Origin: Lentisphaeria bacterium
GTDB lineage: Bacteria; Verrucomicrobiota; Lentisphaeria; Victivallales; UBA1829
NCBI GenBank assembly: GCA_003526375.1
Contig: DPDG01000052.1
Location: forward strand, 62,001 to 126,000
DNA length: 64,000 nucleotides
Direction of reading: 5' to 3'
Every line of letters starts with the position of its first letter. Positions within the stretch are counted from its first letter, which is position 1. A program made the translations under genes and the position numbers. Shown piece by piece: positions 15,668 to 24,562 of the stretch. Under the pieces are notes generated by a model. That model made no database searches. It was given only the letters and a program-made list of their open reading frames with translations, and was not told the DNA's origin.

Positions 15668-17514
15668 TAGTGAAAATGAAAGAAGTGACTCTGCTCTGCC
15701 TGGAGCGGAACAGGAGTGAAGCGCTGGAAGCCCTGCGCGATCTCGGCGTCATGCACGTCAAACAGCTCGGGCGCGTGGAATCCGACGATGTGGCGGAGCT
15801 TACCCGGAAGATTACGGATGCGGTCAAGGTCTACAATATCCTCAGCGGGCGCAAGGTTTCCGGTGAATCCGGAGAAAATATTGCGCCGGAGAGGCTTGTT
15901 TCCGAGGCATTGGAATTGCTGGATGAGGAGGCTTCGGTCACGAAACAGCGCGAGAATCTGCTCAAGGAGATGGAGAAACTGGCTCCGTGGGGCAATTTCG
16001 AGCCGGAGACGGTCCGGAAGCTTCGTGAGTCCGGCGTGCATGTCTATCTCTGCAGCTCCTTTAAGAGCGATTTCCCGAAACTGTCGTTTCCCGCGGATGC
16101 CGCGGTCAAGGTGATCAACCGGGGCAGAAACGATGTTTACTACATGGTGGTGTCGCAGGCTCCGGTTGACCCTGCGGAACTGCAGACGGTCCAGCTTCCC
16201 GATATTTCGCTCGTGAAATTGCAGGACCTTGTCCGGAAGGGCGACGACCGGCTGTCCGATATTTCAAGACAGTTGGACGTGCTTGCGCTTTCCTGCAAGT
16301 GTCTGCGCGGGTATAAGGAGTCGATGGAAAAGGACCTTGAGTTTGCGCAGAACCGCGACGGCATGACCGGGGAAGGCGAGATTGCTTATCTTCAGGGATA
16401 TGTTCCCGTGACGGAAGTGGAGAAACTCCGCGCGGAGGCGCTGAAGCAAGGCTGGGCGCTCAAGATAGACGATCCGGCTGAGGACGATATGAAAGTGCCG
16501 ACCTGCATCAAAAAGCCGAAATGGATGAGGATCATTGATCCGCTGTTCGACTTCATCGGCATTGCCCCGGGATATCGTGAAAACGATGTTTCGCTGTTTT
16601 TCCTGATTGCGTTTCCGATCTTTTTCGGAATGCTGATCGGAGATTTTGCCTACGGAGTGCTGTTCATGACGACGGCATTTCTCTGCAAGTATCTGTTCCG
16701 CAAGAAAGAAGCGGCGCAGATGCCCTTGAATCTGCTGATCCTGCTTTCCGCATTTTCGATCATTTTCGGGCTGCTCCAGGGCGCATGCCTCGGATTGCCG
16801 CGCGAGATTCTTCCGGCGCCTTTGAAAGGGCTGGATTTCCTTGCCGATCCGAAGAACAGTCCGTCGGCGTGCAAACTTGCCGAAAAGCTGAAGATCGCCG
16901 ATCCGATGGATCTGAAAGACAAGTTCATCCAGTGGTTCTGCTTTCTGCTTGCCGCACTGCATCTTTCCTCGGCGCGCGTGTTCAAAACGATTACCGAGAT
17001 ACGGAACTGGCGGAGCTGGGGCAATCTCGGCTGGGCATTCCTGATCTGGGGCAACTTCTTCACCGCGGTGAACCTGATTGTGTTTCCCGGTACGTTCCCG
17101 CTGTATTTTGCGGGGACGCTGTATGGCGTGGGAATCCTGCTGATCGTTGTGACGATTACGGGGGAGGCGGCGCTGAACCTGCCGTTTTCGATCATCGGAA
17201 GTTTCGTGGACGTGCTTTCCTATATCCGTCTGTTTGCTGTGGGGCTCTCCGGCGTATATGTCGGCACCTGCTTCAACGACATGGGGCGCATGGTGATGGA
17301 TTCCCTGCCGCAGCAACTGCTGGTGATCGGAGTCGCGGGATTGATTCTTGTGGCGGTCTGCGGGCACGCCCTGAACATCCTGCTGGGCATCATGGGCGTG
17401 ATGGTTCATGCAATCCGGTTGAATACGCTGGAGTTTTCCAATCATATTGAGATGCAGTGGACCGGTATCAAATACCGTCCGTTCGCCAAAGAAGATAAAT
17501 CTGAAATTCAATAA
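15664..17514 (+). CDS. atpI: V-type ATP synthase subunit I
   Basis: Subunit I is the membrane stator that forms the ion path next to the K ring. It has 616 residues: a cytosolic N-terminal half (1-310) with helical stalk-binding arms, then about eight membrane segments. The essential arginine is in SYIRLFAVGLSG (Arg522). ATG 15664 overlaps subunit D by 4 nt and is chosen over an upstream in-frame start inside D. The late segment HALNILLGIMGVMVHAIRLN is typical of the family. Confidence 0.94.
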   Translation: MIVKMKEVTLLCLERNRSEALEALRDLGVMHVKQLGRVESDDVAELTRKITDAVKVYNILSGRKVSGESGENIAPERLVSEALELLDEEASVTKQRENLLKEMEKLAPWGNFEPETVRKLRESGVHVYLCSSFKSDFPKLSFPADAAVKVINRGRNDVYYMVVSQAPVDPAELQTVQLPDISLVKLQDLVRKGDDRLSDISRQLDVLALSCKCLRGYKESMEKDLEFAQNRDGMTGEGEIAYLQGYVPVTEVEKLRAEALKQGWALKIDDPAEDDMKVPTCIKKPKWMRIIDPLFDFIGIAPGYRENDVSLFFLIAFPIFFGMLIGDFAYGVLFMTTAFLCKYLFRKKEAAQMPLNLLILLSAFSIIFGLLQGACLGLPREILPAPLKGLDFLADPKNSPSACKLAEKLKIADPMDLKDKFIQWFCFLLAALHLSSARVFKTITEIRNWRSWGNLGWAFLIWGNFFTAVNLIVFPGTFPLYFAGTLYGVGILLIVVTITGEAALNLPFSIIGSFVDVLSYIRLFAVGLSGVYVGTCFNDMGRMVMDSLPQQLLVIGVAGLILVAVCGHALNILLGIMGVMVHAIRLNTLEFSNHIEMQWTGIKYRPFAKEDKSEIQ

Positions 17515-17546
17515 ACAAATCAAATAGTAAAAAGGAGAACATCAAG

Positions 17547-18092
17547 ATGTTTCTTGAAATGATCGCAAACACAGCGGCGGCCGCCGCCGCAACAACGGGC
17601 CTGAGCGAACAGGCGAAGTTCACCATGCAGCACCTTCAGTATCTGTTTCAGGCGCTGACTTACGCCGGAGCCTTTGCCGCGATCGGTTTTGCGGCAATGG
17701 GGTCCGCCTACGGATGCGGAACCGCATGTTCCGCGGCTGTCGGCGCGTGGAAAAAGTGCTACTCCCAGAACAAACCGGCACCGTTCCAACTGCTGGTTTT
17801 CGCCGGAGCGCCGCTTTCGCAGGTCATTTACGGCATGATCATCATGTTCGTCATCATGGGCAAGCCGGATGTGACGCAGGCCGCATGGGTTGTCTACCTG
17901 CTGGTCGGCGTCATCGGCGGTATCGCGATGGGGATTTCCGCCGTATGGCAGGGAATTGCCGGAGCCGCCGCGTGCGATGCATTCGCTGAGAACGGCAAAG
18001 GTTTCACCAATCAGCTGATGGTGCTCGGTATCGTCGAAACCGTTGCGATTTTCGTCATGGCGTTCGCAATCGTGCTTCTCGGCAAGATCTGA
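17547..18092 (+). CDS. atpK: V-type ATP synthase subunit K (proteolipid)
   Basis: This is the rotor ring subunit that carries the transported ion. The 181-residue protein has two hairpins (four membrane helices). The carboxylate Glu164 (GIVETVAIF) is only in the second hairpin, while the matching place in the first has Ser91-Gln92 (APLSQ). Gln135 (VWQG) is also kept. These positions correspond to the Na+ ligands of the Enterococcus hirae ring (Thr64, Gln65, Gln110, Glu139), so Na+ coupling is likely but not proven. GGAG precedes the start, and a strong terminator follows. Confidence 0.93.
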   Translation: MFLEMIANTAAAAAATTGLSEQAKFTMQHLQYLFQALTYAGAFAAIGFAAMGSAYGCGTACSAAVGAWKKCYSQNKPAPFQLLVFAGAPLSQVIYGMIIMFVIMGKPDVTQAAWVVYLLVGVIGGIAMGISAVWQGIAGAAACDAFAENGKGFTNQLMVLGIVETVAIFVMAFAIVLLGKI

Positions 18093-18106
18093 GTCGGTCT
18101 TTTCGG

Positions 18107-18139
18107 AACTGCCGCATCTCCGGATACGGCAGTTTTTTT
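18107..18139 (+). terminator. Terminator of the V-ATPase operon
   Basis: AACTGCCG (18107-18114) pairs with CGGCAGTT (18127-18134), with extra pairing of ATC/GAT inside, followed by a run of seven T. It lies 15 nt after the subunit K stop codon. Confidence 0.85.
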
Positions 18140-18167
18140 ATATTCTCATTAAAAACAGGTGGTTTTC

Positions 18168-19088
18168 ATGAAGATTATTGTTTTCGGCGGTACCGGCTGG
18201 CTTGGACATAGCATCGTATTGGATTTGATCAGGGGCGGGTATGATGTGACGATCTGTTCCCGCGGCAGGAAGAGTACATTTCTGGAAAAAGTTTCCTCCG
18301 TGAAAACGGTGTCGGCGGACAAGAGCGACGAGGCGGCGATGAAGGAGATTCTCTCCGCCCGCTACGATGTCGTGATTGATACGGTTCCGAACCTCAAATC
18401 CATTGAGTTGATTTCCAGATACGCCGCCGGTGTGAAGCATTATATTCACTGTTCCTCGACGGGCGGCTATGCGCCGCTTCCCTTTGTCCCATGCAATGAA
18501 ACGGCGCCCTACGGCGGTTTTGAAGGCGCTTCCGGCTGGAAGGCGAAGGCTGACTACGACCACGCCGCGCTCTCTCTTTTCACAAGCATCGGATTTCCCG
18601 TGACAGTGATCCGTCCCTGCTACATTACGGGGCCGGGCATGCTTCCGCTGGACAATCTCGGCGGCCGCCGCACGGATTTCATCCCGGATGTCCTTGCGGA
18701 AAAGACACTGGACTTGCCGGACAACGGTCTGGCGCTGCTCCAGCCGATTCATGTGAAAGACCTTGCACACTCTTTCCGTCTCGCCGTGGAGAACCGCCGG
18801 AGCATCGGGCAGATTTACAACATCTGTCTTTCCCATGCGGTCACTTTGAACCGGTATCTTGAGATTACAGCCGCCGCGCTCGGTAAGAAAGCGCATATCA
18901 ATCATATTCCCCTGAATGAGATGCTGGAAAAATACGGAGATACGATCTATCCGATCGGCCTGCGTTTCCTTGCAACGCATATGTGCTTCAGTATTGAGAA
19001 AGCACAGCGCGATCTCGGTTATGTGCCTCACTGCACGCCGGAGGAGGCGATTGAGGAGACGGCTGTCTGGGCAGCCGGACTCAAGTGA
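18168..19088 (+). CDS. NAD(P)-dependent epimerase/dehydratase (extended SDR family)
   Basis: The 306-residue protein opens with the Rossmann motif FGGTGWLG (5-12), binding NAD(P). It follows the extended short-chain dehydrogenase pattern: a CSSTGGYAP strand with the active-site Ser/Thr, and RPCYITGPGML, which places substrate. The usual YxxxK is not clear: the KADYDHAALS region provides a Tyr but lacks the spaced Lys. It may therefore be a divergent sugar epimerase or a non-catalytic relative. Start ATG 18168 follows AGGTGG; a GTG three codons upstream is possible. It stands alone after the V-ATPase terminator. Confidence 0.8.
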   Translation: MKIIVFGGTGWLGHSIVLDLIRGGYDVTICSRGRKSTFLEKVSSVKTVSADKSDEAAMKEILSARYDVVIDTVPNLKSIELISRYAAGVKHYIHCSSTGGYAPLPFVPCNETAPYGGFEGASGWKAKADYDHAALSLFTSIGFPVTVIRPCYITGPGMLPLDNLGGRRTDFIPDVLAEKTLDLPDNGLALLQPIHVKDLAHSFRLAVENRRSIGQIYNICLSHAVTLNRYLEITAAALGKKAHINHIPLNEMLEKYGDTIYPIGLRFLATHMCFSIEKAQRDLGYVPHCTPEEAIEETAVWAAGLK

Positions 19089-19094
19089 AATTAC

Positions 19095-19118
19095 GGCGGG
19101 GAGAGAGAAATCCCCGCC
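19095..19118. terminator. Hairpin between convergent genes, possible weak terminator
   Basis: GGCGGGGA (19095-19102) pairs with TCCCCGCC (19111-19118). Only a broken T-rich tail follows on the plus strand. It lies between the epimerase and the cupin gene, which converge here. Confidence 0.45.
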
Positions 19119-19130
19119 TGCTTTCTGGGG

Positions 19131-20339
19131 TTACGCAATGTTCAGGTCCGGATTTGCCGGACCGAAATGTTTCAGCATGACCAGCGGATCGGAATCGGAG
19201 TCATTCGTGATCCTGACGCCGTTTTTTGCCGTCGCTTCCGAGACGAAATATTCATCGCAGGTAAGTTGCCCGAAGCGGATCAGAGCGGGTGTTTCCAGTT
19301 TCATGCCGTCCATTGTCCCATGTCCCTGCATCACGATCATCCCGTATGCGGCGGCGTCTTTGACGAGGACACTGCGTCCGGGGAGGATCGTCAGCTCCTT
19401 TGCCGAGACTGCGGCGGAGCGGTAGCAGATCCATTTGTCGAGATATCCCTCCGCGCGCATTTCATTTTCCTGCCGGACATTGACCGGGCGCATGAAACGG
19501 TGCGCGGCGAAGCCGGGATCGACATTCAGCTCCCAGTCAATGACTTCGATCAGATAATCCACATCGCCGATCCGGTCTGCCGGACAGTTTTTCCAGAGCA
19601 GGCTTTCCGGCACGATCTGATCATCGACGAGACTCTGGTACATTGCATAGACATCGCTGGCGAACTGCGGCTCATAGGTGCAGAGACTGCCCGGTGCATG
19701 GAGGACTCCCGGCGGAACATCCCAGCCCGTCCCCGGTTCAAGACGGTATGCTTTGGAGAGATTCGTGATCTTGTTGTCGCCTTTTGCAAAGTTTGCAAGA
19801 CACTCGCGCACCTGTTCCTTTGTTGTCCCCGGTTCCAGTCCGAAAAAGGTGAACGGGAAGTGGCCTCCGTGGTTGTTGAGCTGAGGCGGAAAATAGTAAC
19901 ATTCCGGCTTGCCTCGCTGCCCGACGAGTTTTGCATGTTCCTCCCGATGGTGGATGTGATGGGGCAGGGGACCGAGGTTGTCGAAGAACTTCGAGTAGAC
20001 CGGCCAGCAGCGGTATTGCTTCCAGAGACGTTCCCCGATCAGTTCCGCGCCGAGTTCTTCAACGGCTTCCGTAAGGGGGATGAGTCTGCCGTCCGTGGAA
20101 ACCAGATGGCTGACGCCCTCGTTTTTACCGGTCAGCGGTCCGTTGTCCGCGGGAGTCGTGCTGCCGAGCCAGCGTTCGTCGATGCCGCCGCGTTCGCCTC
20201 CGAGCGCGTAATAGTCGTCGGGATGCAGTTTGATCCGGCGTCCCGGAATGCAGAAGGAGCGCGGCACCCAGTTCGGGGCGAGCCGGAAAATTCCGTTTCC
20301 TGCATCGAATGTCCGGCGGATTGCATTGGAATGTGTCAT
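19131..20339 (-). CDS. Cupin-family protein related to mannose-6-phosphate isomerase
   Basis: The 402-residue protein resembles class I phosphomannose isomerases. A metal-binding cupin core includes HHIHHREEHAK (about 126-136), GKPECYYFPPQ with a candidate Glu ligand, and PPGVLHAPG with a final His. A second, degenerate cupin half occupies the C-terminal 120 residues. The substrate is unknown; sugar isomerisation is the natural guess. It is the second gene of an operon behind a glycosidase-like gene (18-nt gap), opposite an AraC regulator. A few dozen residues before the core (NWVPRSF, KLHPDDYYA) are family-typical. Confidence 0.75.
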   Translation of the reverse strand: MTHSNAIRRTFDAGNGIFRLAPNWVPRSFCIPGRRIKLHPDDYYALGGERGGIDERWLGSTTPADNGPLTGKNEGVSHLVSTDGRLIPLTEAVEELGAELIGERLWKQYRCWPVYSKFFDNLGPLPHHIHHREEHAKLVGQRGKPECYYFPPQLNNHGGHFPFTFFGLEPGTTKEQVRECLANFAKGDNKITNLSKAYRLEPGTGWDVPPGVLHAPGSLCTYEPQFASDVYAMYQSLVDDQIVPESLLWKNCPADRIGDVDYLIEVIDWELNVDPGFAAHRFMRPVNVRQENEMRAEGYLDKWICYRSAAVSAKELTILPGRSVLVKDAAAYGMIVMQGHGTMDGMKLETPALIRFGQLTCDEYFVSEATAKNGVRITNDSDSDPLVMLKHFGPANPDLNIA

Positions 20340-20357
20340 GAATTTTTTCCTTTCCGT

Positions 20358-22403
20358 TTATTTTTGAAGTTCCAGTATTTCACCGTTTTCAAGACGGGGA
20401 ATTTCAAAACTCAGCAGTCCGTTTTCCTGCCTGAATGCGACTTCCCGTCCGTCGGAGGCGCGGATTATCTTCCGTATTTTACCCTGTCCAGCCAGACGGA
20501 TCGTCAGATGGATGTCGAGCAGCGGGATATTCGGGAGTTCCTCCTGATAATTGACGATGCCGAGGAGCAGGGAATCGGATGTTGTGCTTTTCAGCAAGGT
20601 GATCTCCGTGGAGTTCGGCAGATTTTCCGATTCCGTTACGAATGGCGGCAGATGAGCCCGCAGAAAATTTCTGCTGAACTCCTGCTGGCTGTGCCGGCGT
20701 ATTCCGAGCAGATTGGAATGGAAACGGAAACATTTCCCCCTGCCGTATTGATGTTCCGTCAGACCGGCAAAGACGGTTGTTTTTCCCGGCGGGTTGGAAT
20801 GGATCGAGGCGTAATGAACCGGATCGTTGACGGGGAAATCCGGCAGGTTGACGAATGCGTGAACCTTTGCCGTCGAAGCTGTGGCGAGCGGCGAGATGCC
20901 GTCTGATGAGAGAAAACGGTCCGGCAGCGCCAGATAACTGCATGTCTCCGTATCCCTGCCGCTGTCATTTACCCCGAATACATCCGCCAGAATGAAGTTC
21001 CCGCTGTATCGTCCCTTGTCGTTGAAGCGCGATGTGCTGCCTGTTGCGATGAAAAGCCCGCCGGAAGCCGTGAATCTGCGGAACTTCTCATATTCCGTAT
21101 CCGGCAGATAATCCGCATTGGCGGCGATGAGCGCTTTCAGTCCGGAATAGTCTTCCGTACGTTCCGTGATGATCCGGCAGGGAATATGGAGACTCTGGAG
21201 CAGGTCAGTAATGCCGAGCAGTTCCTCGACTACGTCATTTTTGCGGAAATCCATGTTGCCGCCGCTCTCTTTCAGTTCGCGCAGGCTGATGCCGCTGCTC
21301 CGGCGGCTGACGCAGGAGTTCATGGAAAAATAGATTCCGACTTCAGCGGACGGAACGGGGCGATGGGAGGCGATCATGTTCTTGAACGGCGCCAGTTTTC
21401 CGTTCAGTGCCTGGAGACGGCGGTAAAAGGATTCTTCCAGTGTGCCGTCCGGGTTGATTGCATCGATGAAGAAATAGGCGCCGCCGTTTGCAAGCGTGGT
21501 CAGTGCATGAAGGAAAAGCTCGTCGTCCGATTTTGCCGAAGTATGATCATACAGTGTGACACAGCGTGACGTCATGAACTCGAACGGCTTTTTTGTGGAA
21601 TAGGCGTCAAATACCTTGACCGCCAGCCTCTGCTGGCGCCTGCCGCCGTAGAAGTCGCCCGAAGCGTAATCGGAAGCCTCCGCAATGCCGACGGTCTGCC
21701 CCAGATGCCGGCCGTGGAGCACCGGCGAAAACTGGTGTGTCACGGTTGCGTCCGGGCGTATCTGCCGCACGGTCTGCGTGAGCTTCTTTGCAAAATCCGC
21801 CAGCGAGTCTTCGCGGAAACGCTGGAATGCGAGCCATTGTGAATCCTTCCAGTCGATTTTCCATGGGATTTCCATTCCGGATACTCTGCGGAACTTCGCG
21901 CGGCATGCATCGCAGCAGCAGATCATCGGCCAGAACGTCATGTCGATAAAGATTCCCTCGACGGGGTAGCGCAGGATTTCCGTAATCTGTCTCTTGTAGA
22001 ATTCAAGGATGCGGGGCTGGTTCGGACAGGAGAAATGGTAACGCCCGCTGTGAGTCTGCCCGTTGATGTCGCGCATGGCGCATTCGGGAAATCTCTGCGC
22101 GGAGTCATTGTGGTAATTGACGGTGTAATAGGCGATCGGGACAATTCCCGCCGCTTTCAGCCCGCGGACCGTTTCACCGAATCCGTCACGTCCCCGGAGT
22201 CCCCTGTGTATATGCCCGCATTGCGTCGGATAATAGCAGTTGCCGTTGTGGTCGCAGGCGTAAACCATGGCGGATTCCACGCCGGAAAGTTTTACGAGCC
22301 GGACGTATTCCTGCGGATCGAACCGGCTCATGTATTCAGGTTTCAGGTCCGTGATATGGTTATCGATCAACAATCTTGAATAGCATGTTTCAATCCATGA
22401 CAT
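20358..22403 (-). CDS. Glycoside-hydrolase-like protein (GHL6 barrel plus beta-galactosidase trimerisation-like domain)
   Basis: The 681-residue protein begins with a TIM-barrel type seen in hypothetical glycosyl hydrolase family 6: RLLIDNHITDL, YACDHNGNCYYPT, a CCDACRAKF Cys cluster after GIFIDMTFWP, and DFYGG. The C-terminal half (about 350-590) resembles the Rossmann-like trimerisation domain of beta-galactosidases. No signal peptide is seen, so it probably acts on imported oligosaccharides. The acidic residue in FIDMTFW is a candidate catalytic residue. The substrate is not readable from sequence. The gene is divergent from the AraC-type regulator at 22524. Confidence 0.7.
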   Translation of the reverse strand: MSWIETCYSRLLIDNHITDLKPEYMSRFDPQEYVRLVKLSGVESAMVYACDHNGNCYYPTQCGHIHRGLRGRDGFGETVRGLKAAGIVPIAYYTVNYHNDSAQRFPECAMRDINGQTHSGRYHFSCPNQPRILEFYKRQITEILRYPVEGIFIDMTFWPMICCCDACRAKFRRVSGMEIPWKIDWKDSQWLAFQRFREDSLADFAKKLTQTVRQIRPDATVTHQFSPVLHGRHLGQTVGIAEASDYASGDFYGGRRQQRLAVKVFDAYSTKKPFEFMTSRCVTLYDHTSAKSDDELFLHALTTLANGGAYFFIDAINPDGTLEESFYRRLQALNGKLAPFKNMIASHRPVPSAEVGIYFSMNSCVSRRSSGISLRELKESGGNMDFRKNDVVEELLGITDLLQSLHIPCRIITERTEDYSGLKALIAANADYLPDTEYEKFRRFTASGGLFIATGSTSRFNDKGRYSGNFILADVFGVNDSGRDTETCSYLALPDRFLSSDGISPLATASTAKVHAFVNLPDFPVNDPVHYASIHSNPPGKTTVFAGLTEHQYGRGKCFRFHSNLLGIRRHSQQEFSRNFLRAHLPPFVTESENLPNSTEITLLKSTTSDSLLLGIVNYQEELPNIPLLDIHLTIRLAGQGKIRKIIRASDGREVAFRQENGLLSFEIPRLENGEILELQK

Positions 22404-22449
22404 GATGTTTTTCTTTCCGCTTTTTTTTACTTTATTTCCGGTTTCATGC

Positions 22450-22478
22450 TTGCCGTTGCCGTTTGATTTCTCTATATT
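22450..22478 (+). promoter_or_regulatory. Putative promoter for the AraC-type regulator
   Basis: TTGCCG (22450-22455) and TATATT (22473-22478) are 17 nt apart, ending about 45 nt before the regulator start. The 120-nt intergenic region (22404-22523) also has to hold the divergent glycosidase promoter. Confidence 0.4.
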
Positions 22479-22523
22479 ATTATAAATTCAGACCGGAAAA
22501 ATGACTAGAGGAGAAAACAATCA

Positions 22524-23435
22524 TTGTCAGCACAAAACACGCTTTTGAAGCAGTTCGGGACTTTGAACATTACGCCGGGGACGGTCTATCACGGCAGCTG
22601 GGTGTCCGGGCAGGTCGAGCGCAACCGCCGGATTTACGATTATGAGTTCGTCTGCTTTTCCGGCGGAAACGGACGCCTGATTACCTCGGATACCACCTAT
22701 TACTGCCGGGCGGGGACGGTGATCATCGTTCCGCCGCGGACGGTGCATTGCACGATTGCCGATTCCGCCGTGGAGCGCTGGTGTATCCATTTCGACTGGT
22801 ACGGCAACTGCCGCGCCCATCGTGAAAAGGAGCGTATCTGGGTGTTTCTTGACGAGGAGGAATCATTCGAACCGGAGCTTGCTGCGGCGCCGCCGGCGGA
22901 GAGTTTCGGTATTGTTTTTCCGTTTCATAACACTCTGCATGAGAAGGAGCGTTCCATTCTGTTGAATCTGCTTGAACGCTTTTTCAATACGGTTCCCGAC
23001 ACCCTGCCTGATCTTCTGCGCAGGCGCGGTCTTTTTCTGGAAATCCTTGCCCTTGCCCTGAAACGGGAGAAGCAGCAGGTGTTTCCCGTCAATGAAAAAC
23101 TGAATCCGCGTTTCTTTCAGGCGAAAAGCATCATGGACGCTTCCTTTCAGAATCCGCGCCTGACGATCCGGCTGGTTGCGGAGCGGCTCAGGATTACGCC
23201 GAATCATCTGACGAAACTTTTCCGGCATGAGATGGGGATGAGCGCTCTGGATTATGTTCAGAACCTGCGTTTGAGGCACGCCGCGGAACTCCTGCGGGAG
23301 AATTCGCTGAATATTCAGGAGATTGCACAGGAATCGGGTTTTGAAGACCCGAATTATTTCACGCGCCTTTTCCGTCAGCGGCACGGTATGACTCCAACCC
23401 GTTTCCGGCGTATTTCGCAGACTGCGGAAATATGA
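22524..23435 (+). CDS. AraC-family transcriptional regulator with cupin sensor domain
   Basis: The 303-residue protein has an N-terminal cupin-like ligand-binding half (about 15-165; GTVIIVPPRTVHCTI). The C-terminal double helix-turn-helix (about 205-300) carries the AraC signature GFEDPNYFTRLFRQRHGMTP. Such proteins usually activate sugar genes when a sugar binds. The start is a TTG codon with GAGGAGA about 10 nt upstream; no in-frame ATG lies near. It is divergent from the GHL6/cupin operon, its most likely target. Confidence 0.88.
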   Translation: MSAQNTLLKQFGTLNITPGTVYHGSWVSGQVERNRRIYDYEFVCFSGGNGRLITSDTTYYCRAGTVIIVPPRTVHCTIADSAVERWCIHFDWYGNCRAHREKERIWVFLDEEESFEPELAAAPPAESFGIVFPFHNTLHEKERSILLNLLERFFNTVPDTLPDLLRRRGLFLEILALALKREKQQVFPVNEKLNPRFFQAKSIMDASFQNPRLTIRLVAERLRITPNHLTKLFRHEMGMSALDYVQNLRLRHAAELLRENSLNIQEIAQESGFEDPNYFTRLFRQRHGMTPTRFRRISQTAEI

Positions 23436-23483
23436 GAAAAACGGAACCGGAGCTGTCCGGCGGGCGGTTCCGGGGATGAAAAA

Positions 23484-23526
23484 AAAGACACGAAAACCGT
23501 TTTTTCCGACTTTCGTGTCTTTATCT
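23484..23526. terminator. Bidirectional terminator
   Basis: AAAGACACGAAA (23484-23495) pairs perfectly with TTTCGTGTCTTT (23511-23522). A-runs and T-runs flank it on both sides, so it can end both the AraC transcript and the convergent lipoprotein transcript. Confidence 0.85.
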
Positions 23527-23545
23527 TTTACGATATGGAGAAGAA

Positions 23546-24343
23546 TTACTTGAGGACAAGTTCCCCGTAGTATTCGATCAGGTGATAATTTCCCTGCGGA
23601 AGCTGGGGAACGGAGCTTAGCTGGGAACGGTTCTGCCCGAAATTGTAGTTGTATCTTCCGAGAAGGATTGTCCATTTTCCTGCATTGTCAAACTTGACTC
23701 CGGTCAGTCCCTGAAGCATTTTCAGGGGAATCGCGACTTCGACGGTCCAGCTTTTATCCTTGTCATTGTAGTTGTTGATCGTGCCCTGAACGGTTGCGGC
23801 GGTCAGAAAGGACGGATCAAGCGTGCCCCAGTCGGCACGGGCATAACCGCGGGATTCAAAGATGAAAGTGGTCTTCTTGCCGTTCGGAGCCGCATAAAGT
23901 TCCCAGTATTTCGGAGACTTTTCGGATTTGAGGAAAATCTCGAAAAGATCTCCCTGAAGATAGAGATGCGCCTGATCTTCCTTGCCATACTGAACCACAT
24001 CGGAATCCTGGAGCACAGCGCCGATATAAAGATATTTGTCATCATAAACCAGTTTTGCCATGCCCGGCTCGAACGCATCCTGATTCTTCGCCACTTTCGG
24101 CATCACCACGCCGTAATTGCGCGCCGGCGGCTGGAATGCGTAGGCGGGAGCTTTTGCCCAGGCACCCTCGTTCAAATTGCCGTCGAGCGTGATTTTGCCT
24201 GAGGCTTTTACCGCAATGATCTTCTCGCGCGGTGCGTCGGCGCCGAAACGTTTTTCGAAATCATCGTCATGCGCGCAGGACGCGAGCAGGACAACAGCGA
24301 GTGCCGGAACGAGTCCGCGGAACAGCAGCGAAAGTGCTTTCAT
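23546..24343 (-). CDS. Lipoprotein with a CBM9-like carbohydrate-binding domain
   Basis: The 265-residue protein has a lipoprotein signal with lipobox LASC (about residue 24) followed by CAHDDD. The mature part matches the carbohydrate-binding module family 9-like fold: ITLDGNLNEGAWAKA at the start, LVYDDKYLYIGAVLQD, DLFEIFLKSE and a closing AIPLKML segment. It is probably anchored in a membrane facing the periplasm or surface, binding glycan ends. Start ATG 24343 has AAGGGAGA upstream. It lies divergent from the LacI regulator at 24563 and may be regulated by it. Confidence 0.82.
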   Translation of the reverse strand: MKALSLLFRGLVPALAVVLLASCAHDDDFEKRFGADAPREKIIAVKASGKITLDGNLNEGAWAKAPAYAFQPPARNYGVVMPKVAKNQDAFEPGMAKLVYDDKYLYIGAVLQDSDVVQYGKEDQAHLYLQGDLFEIFLKSEKSPKYWELYAAPNGKKTTFIFESRGYARADWGTLDPSFLTAATVQGTINNYNDKDKSWTVEVAIPLKMLQGLTGVKFDNAGKWTILLGRYNYNFGQNRSQLSSVPQLPQGNYHLIEYYGELVLK

Positions 24344-24379
24344 GGATATCTGTCTCCCTTTGTTGTGTTTGGAAAAACT

Positions 24380-24407
24380 AATATACACAGGGAAATCTTT
24401 TTTTCAA
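24380..24407 (-). promoter_or_regulatory. Putative promoter of the CBM9-like lipoprotein gene
   Basis: On the minus strand TTGAAA (plus 24402-24407) and TATATT (plus 24380-24385) are 16 nt apart. A perfect 14-bp palindrome lies just upstream at 24411-24424. Confidence 0.5.
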
Positions 24408-24410
24408 CTT

Positions 24411-24424
24411 TGAATCCGGATTCA
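24411..24424. promoter_or_regulatory. Palindromic operator candidate (LacI-type, central CG)
   Basis: TGAATCCGGATTCA is a perfect 14-bp palindrome with a central CG, as preferred by LacI-family proteins. It sits 4 nt upstream of the lipoprotein -35 box and about 140 nt upstream of the lacI-type gene at 24563. Confidence 0.4.
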
Positions 24425-24499
24425 CTTCGGGAAAATAAGAAGATGTGTGCTGCCGCACCTCCGCCGGAAAATTTTTTCAGAATATTTTATTTTTCCCTA

Positions 24500-24527
24500 T
24501 TGACAATTTTCACTTTTTGCTTATAAT
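24500..24527 (+). promoter_or_regulatory. Consensus sigma70 promoter for the LacI-pseudopilin-DUF4838 genes
   Basis: TTGACA (24500-24505) and TATAAT (24522-24527) are both perfect consensus, 16 nt apart. The start of the regulator lies 36 nt downstream. Confidence 0.75.
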
Positions 24528-24562
24528 ATGAAGTAACGATAATTCAACAAAAGATCAATCGA

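Noticed and set aside
19167..20906. 579-codon plus-strand frame across the cupin and glycosidase genes
   Set aside because: It runs antisense over two recognised genes and their junction and has no family resemblance.
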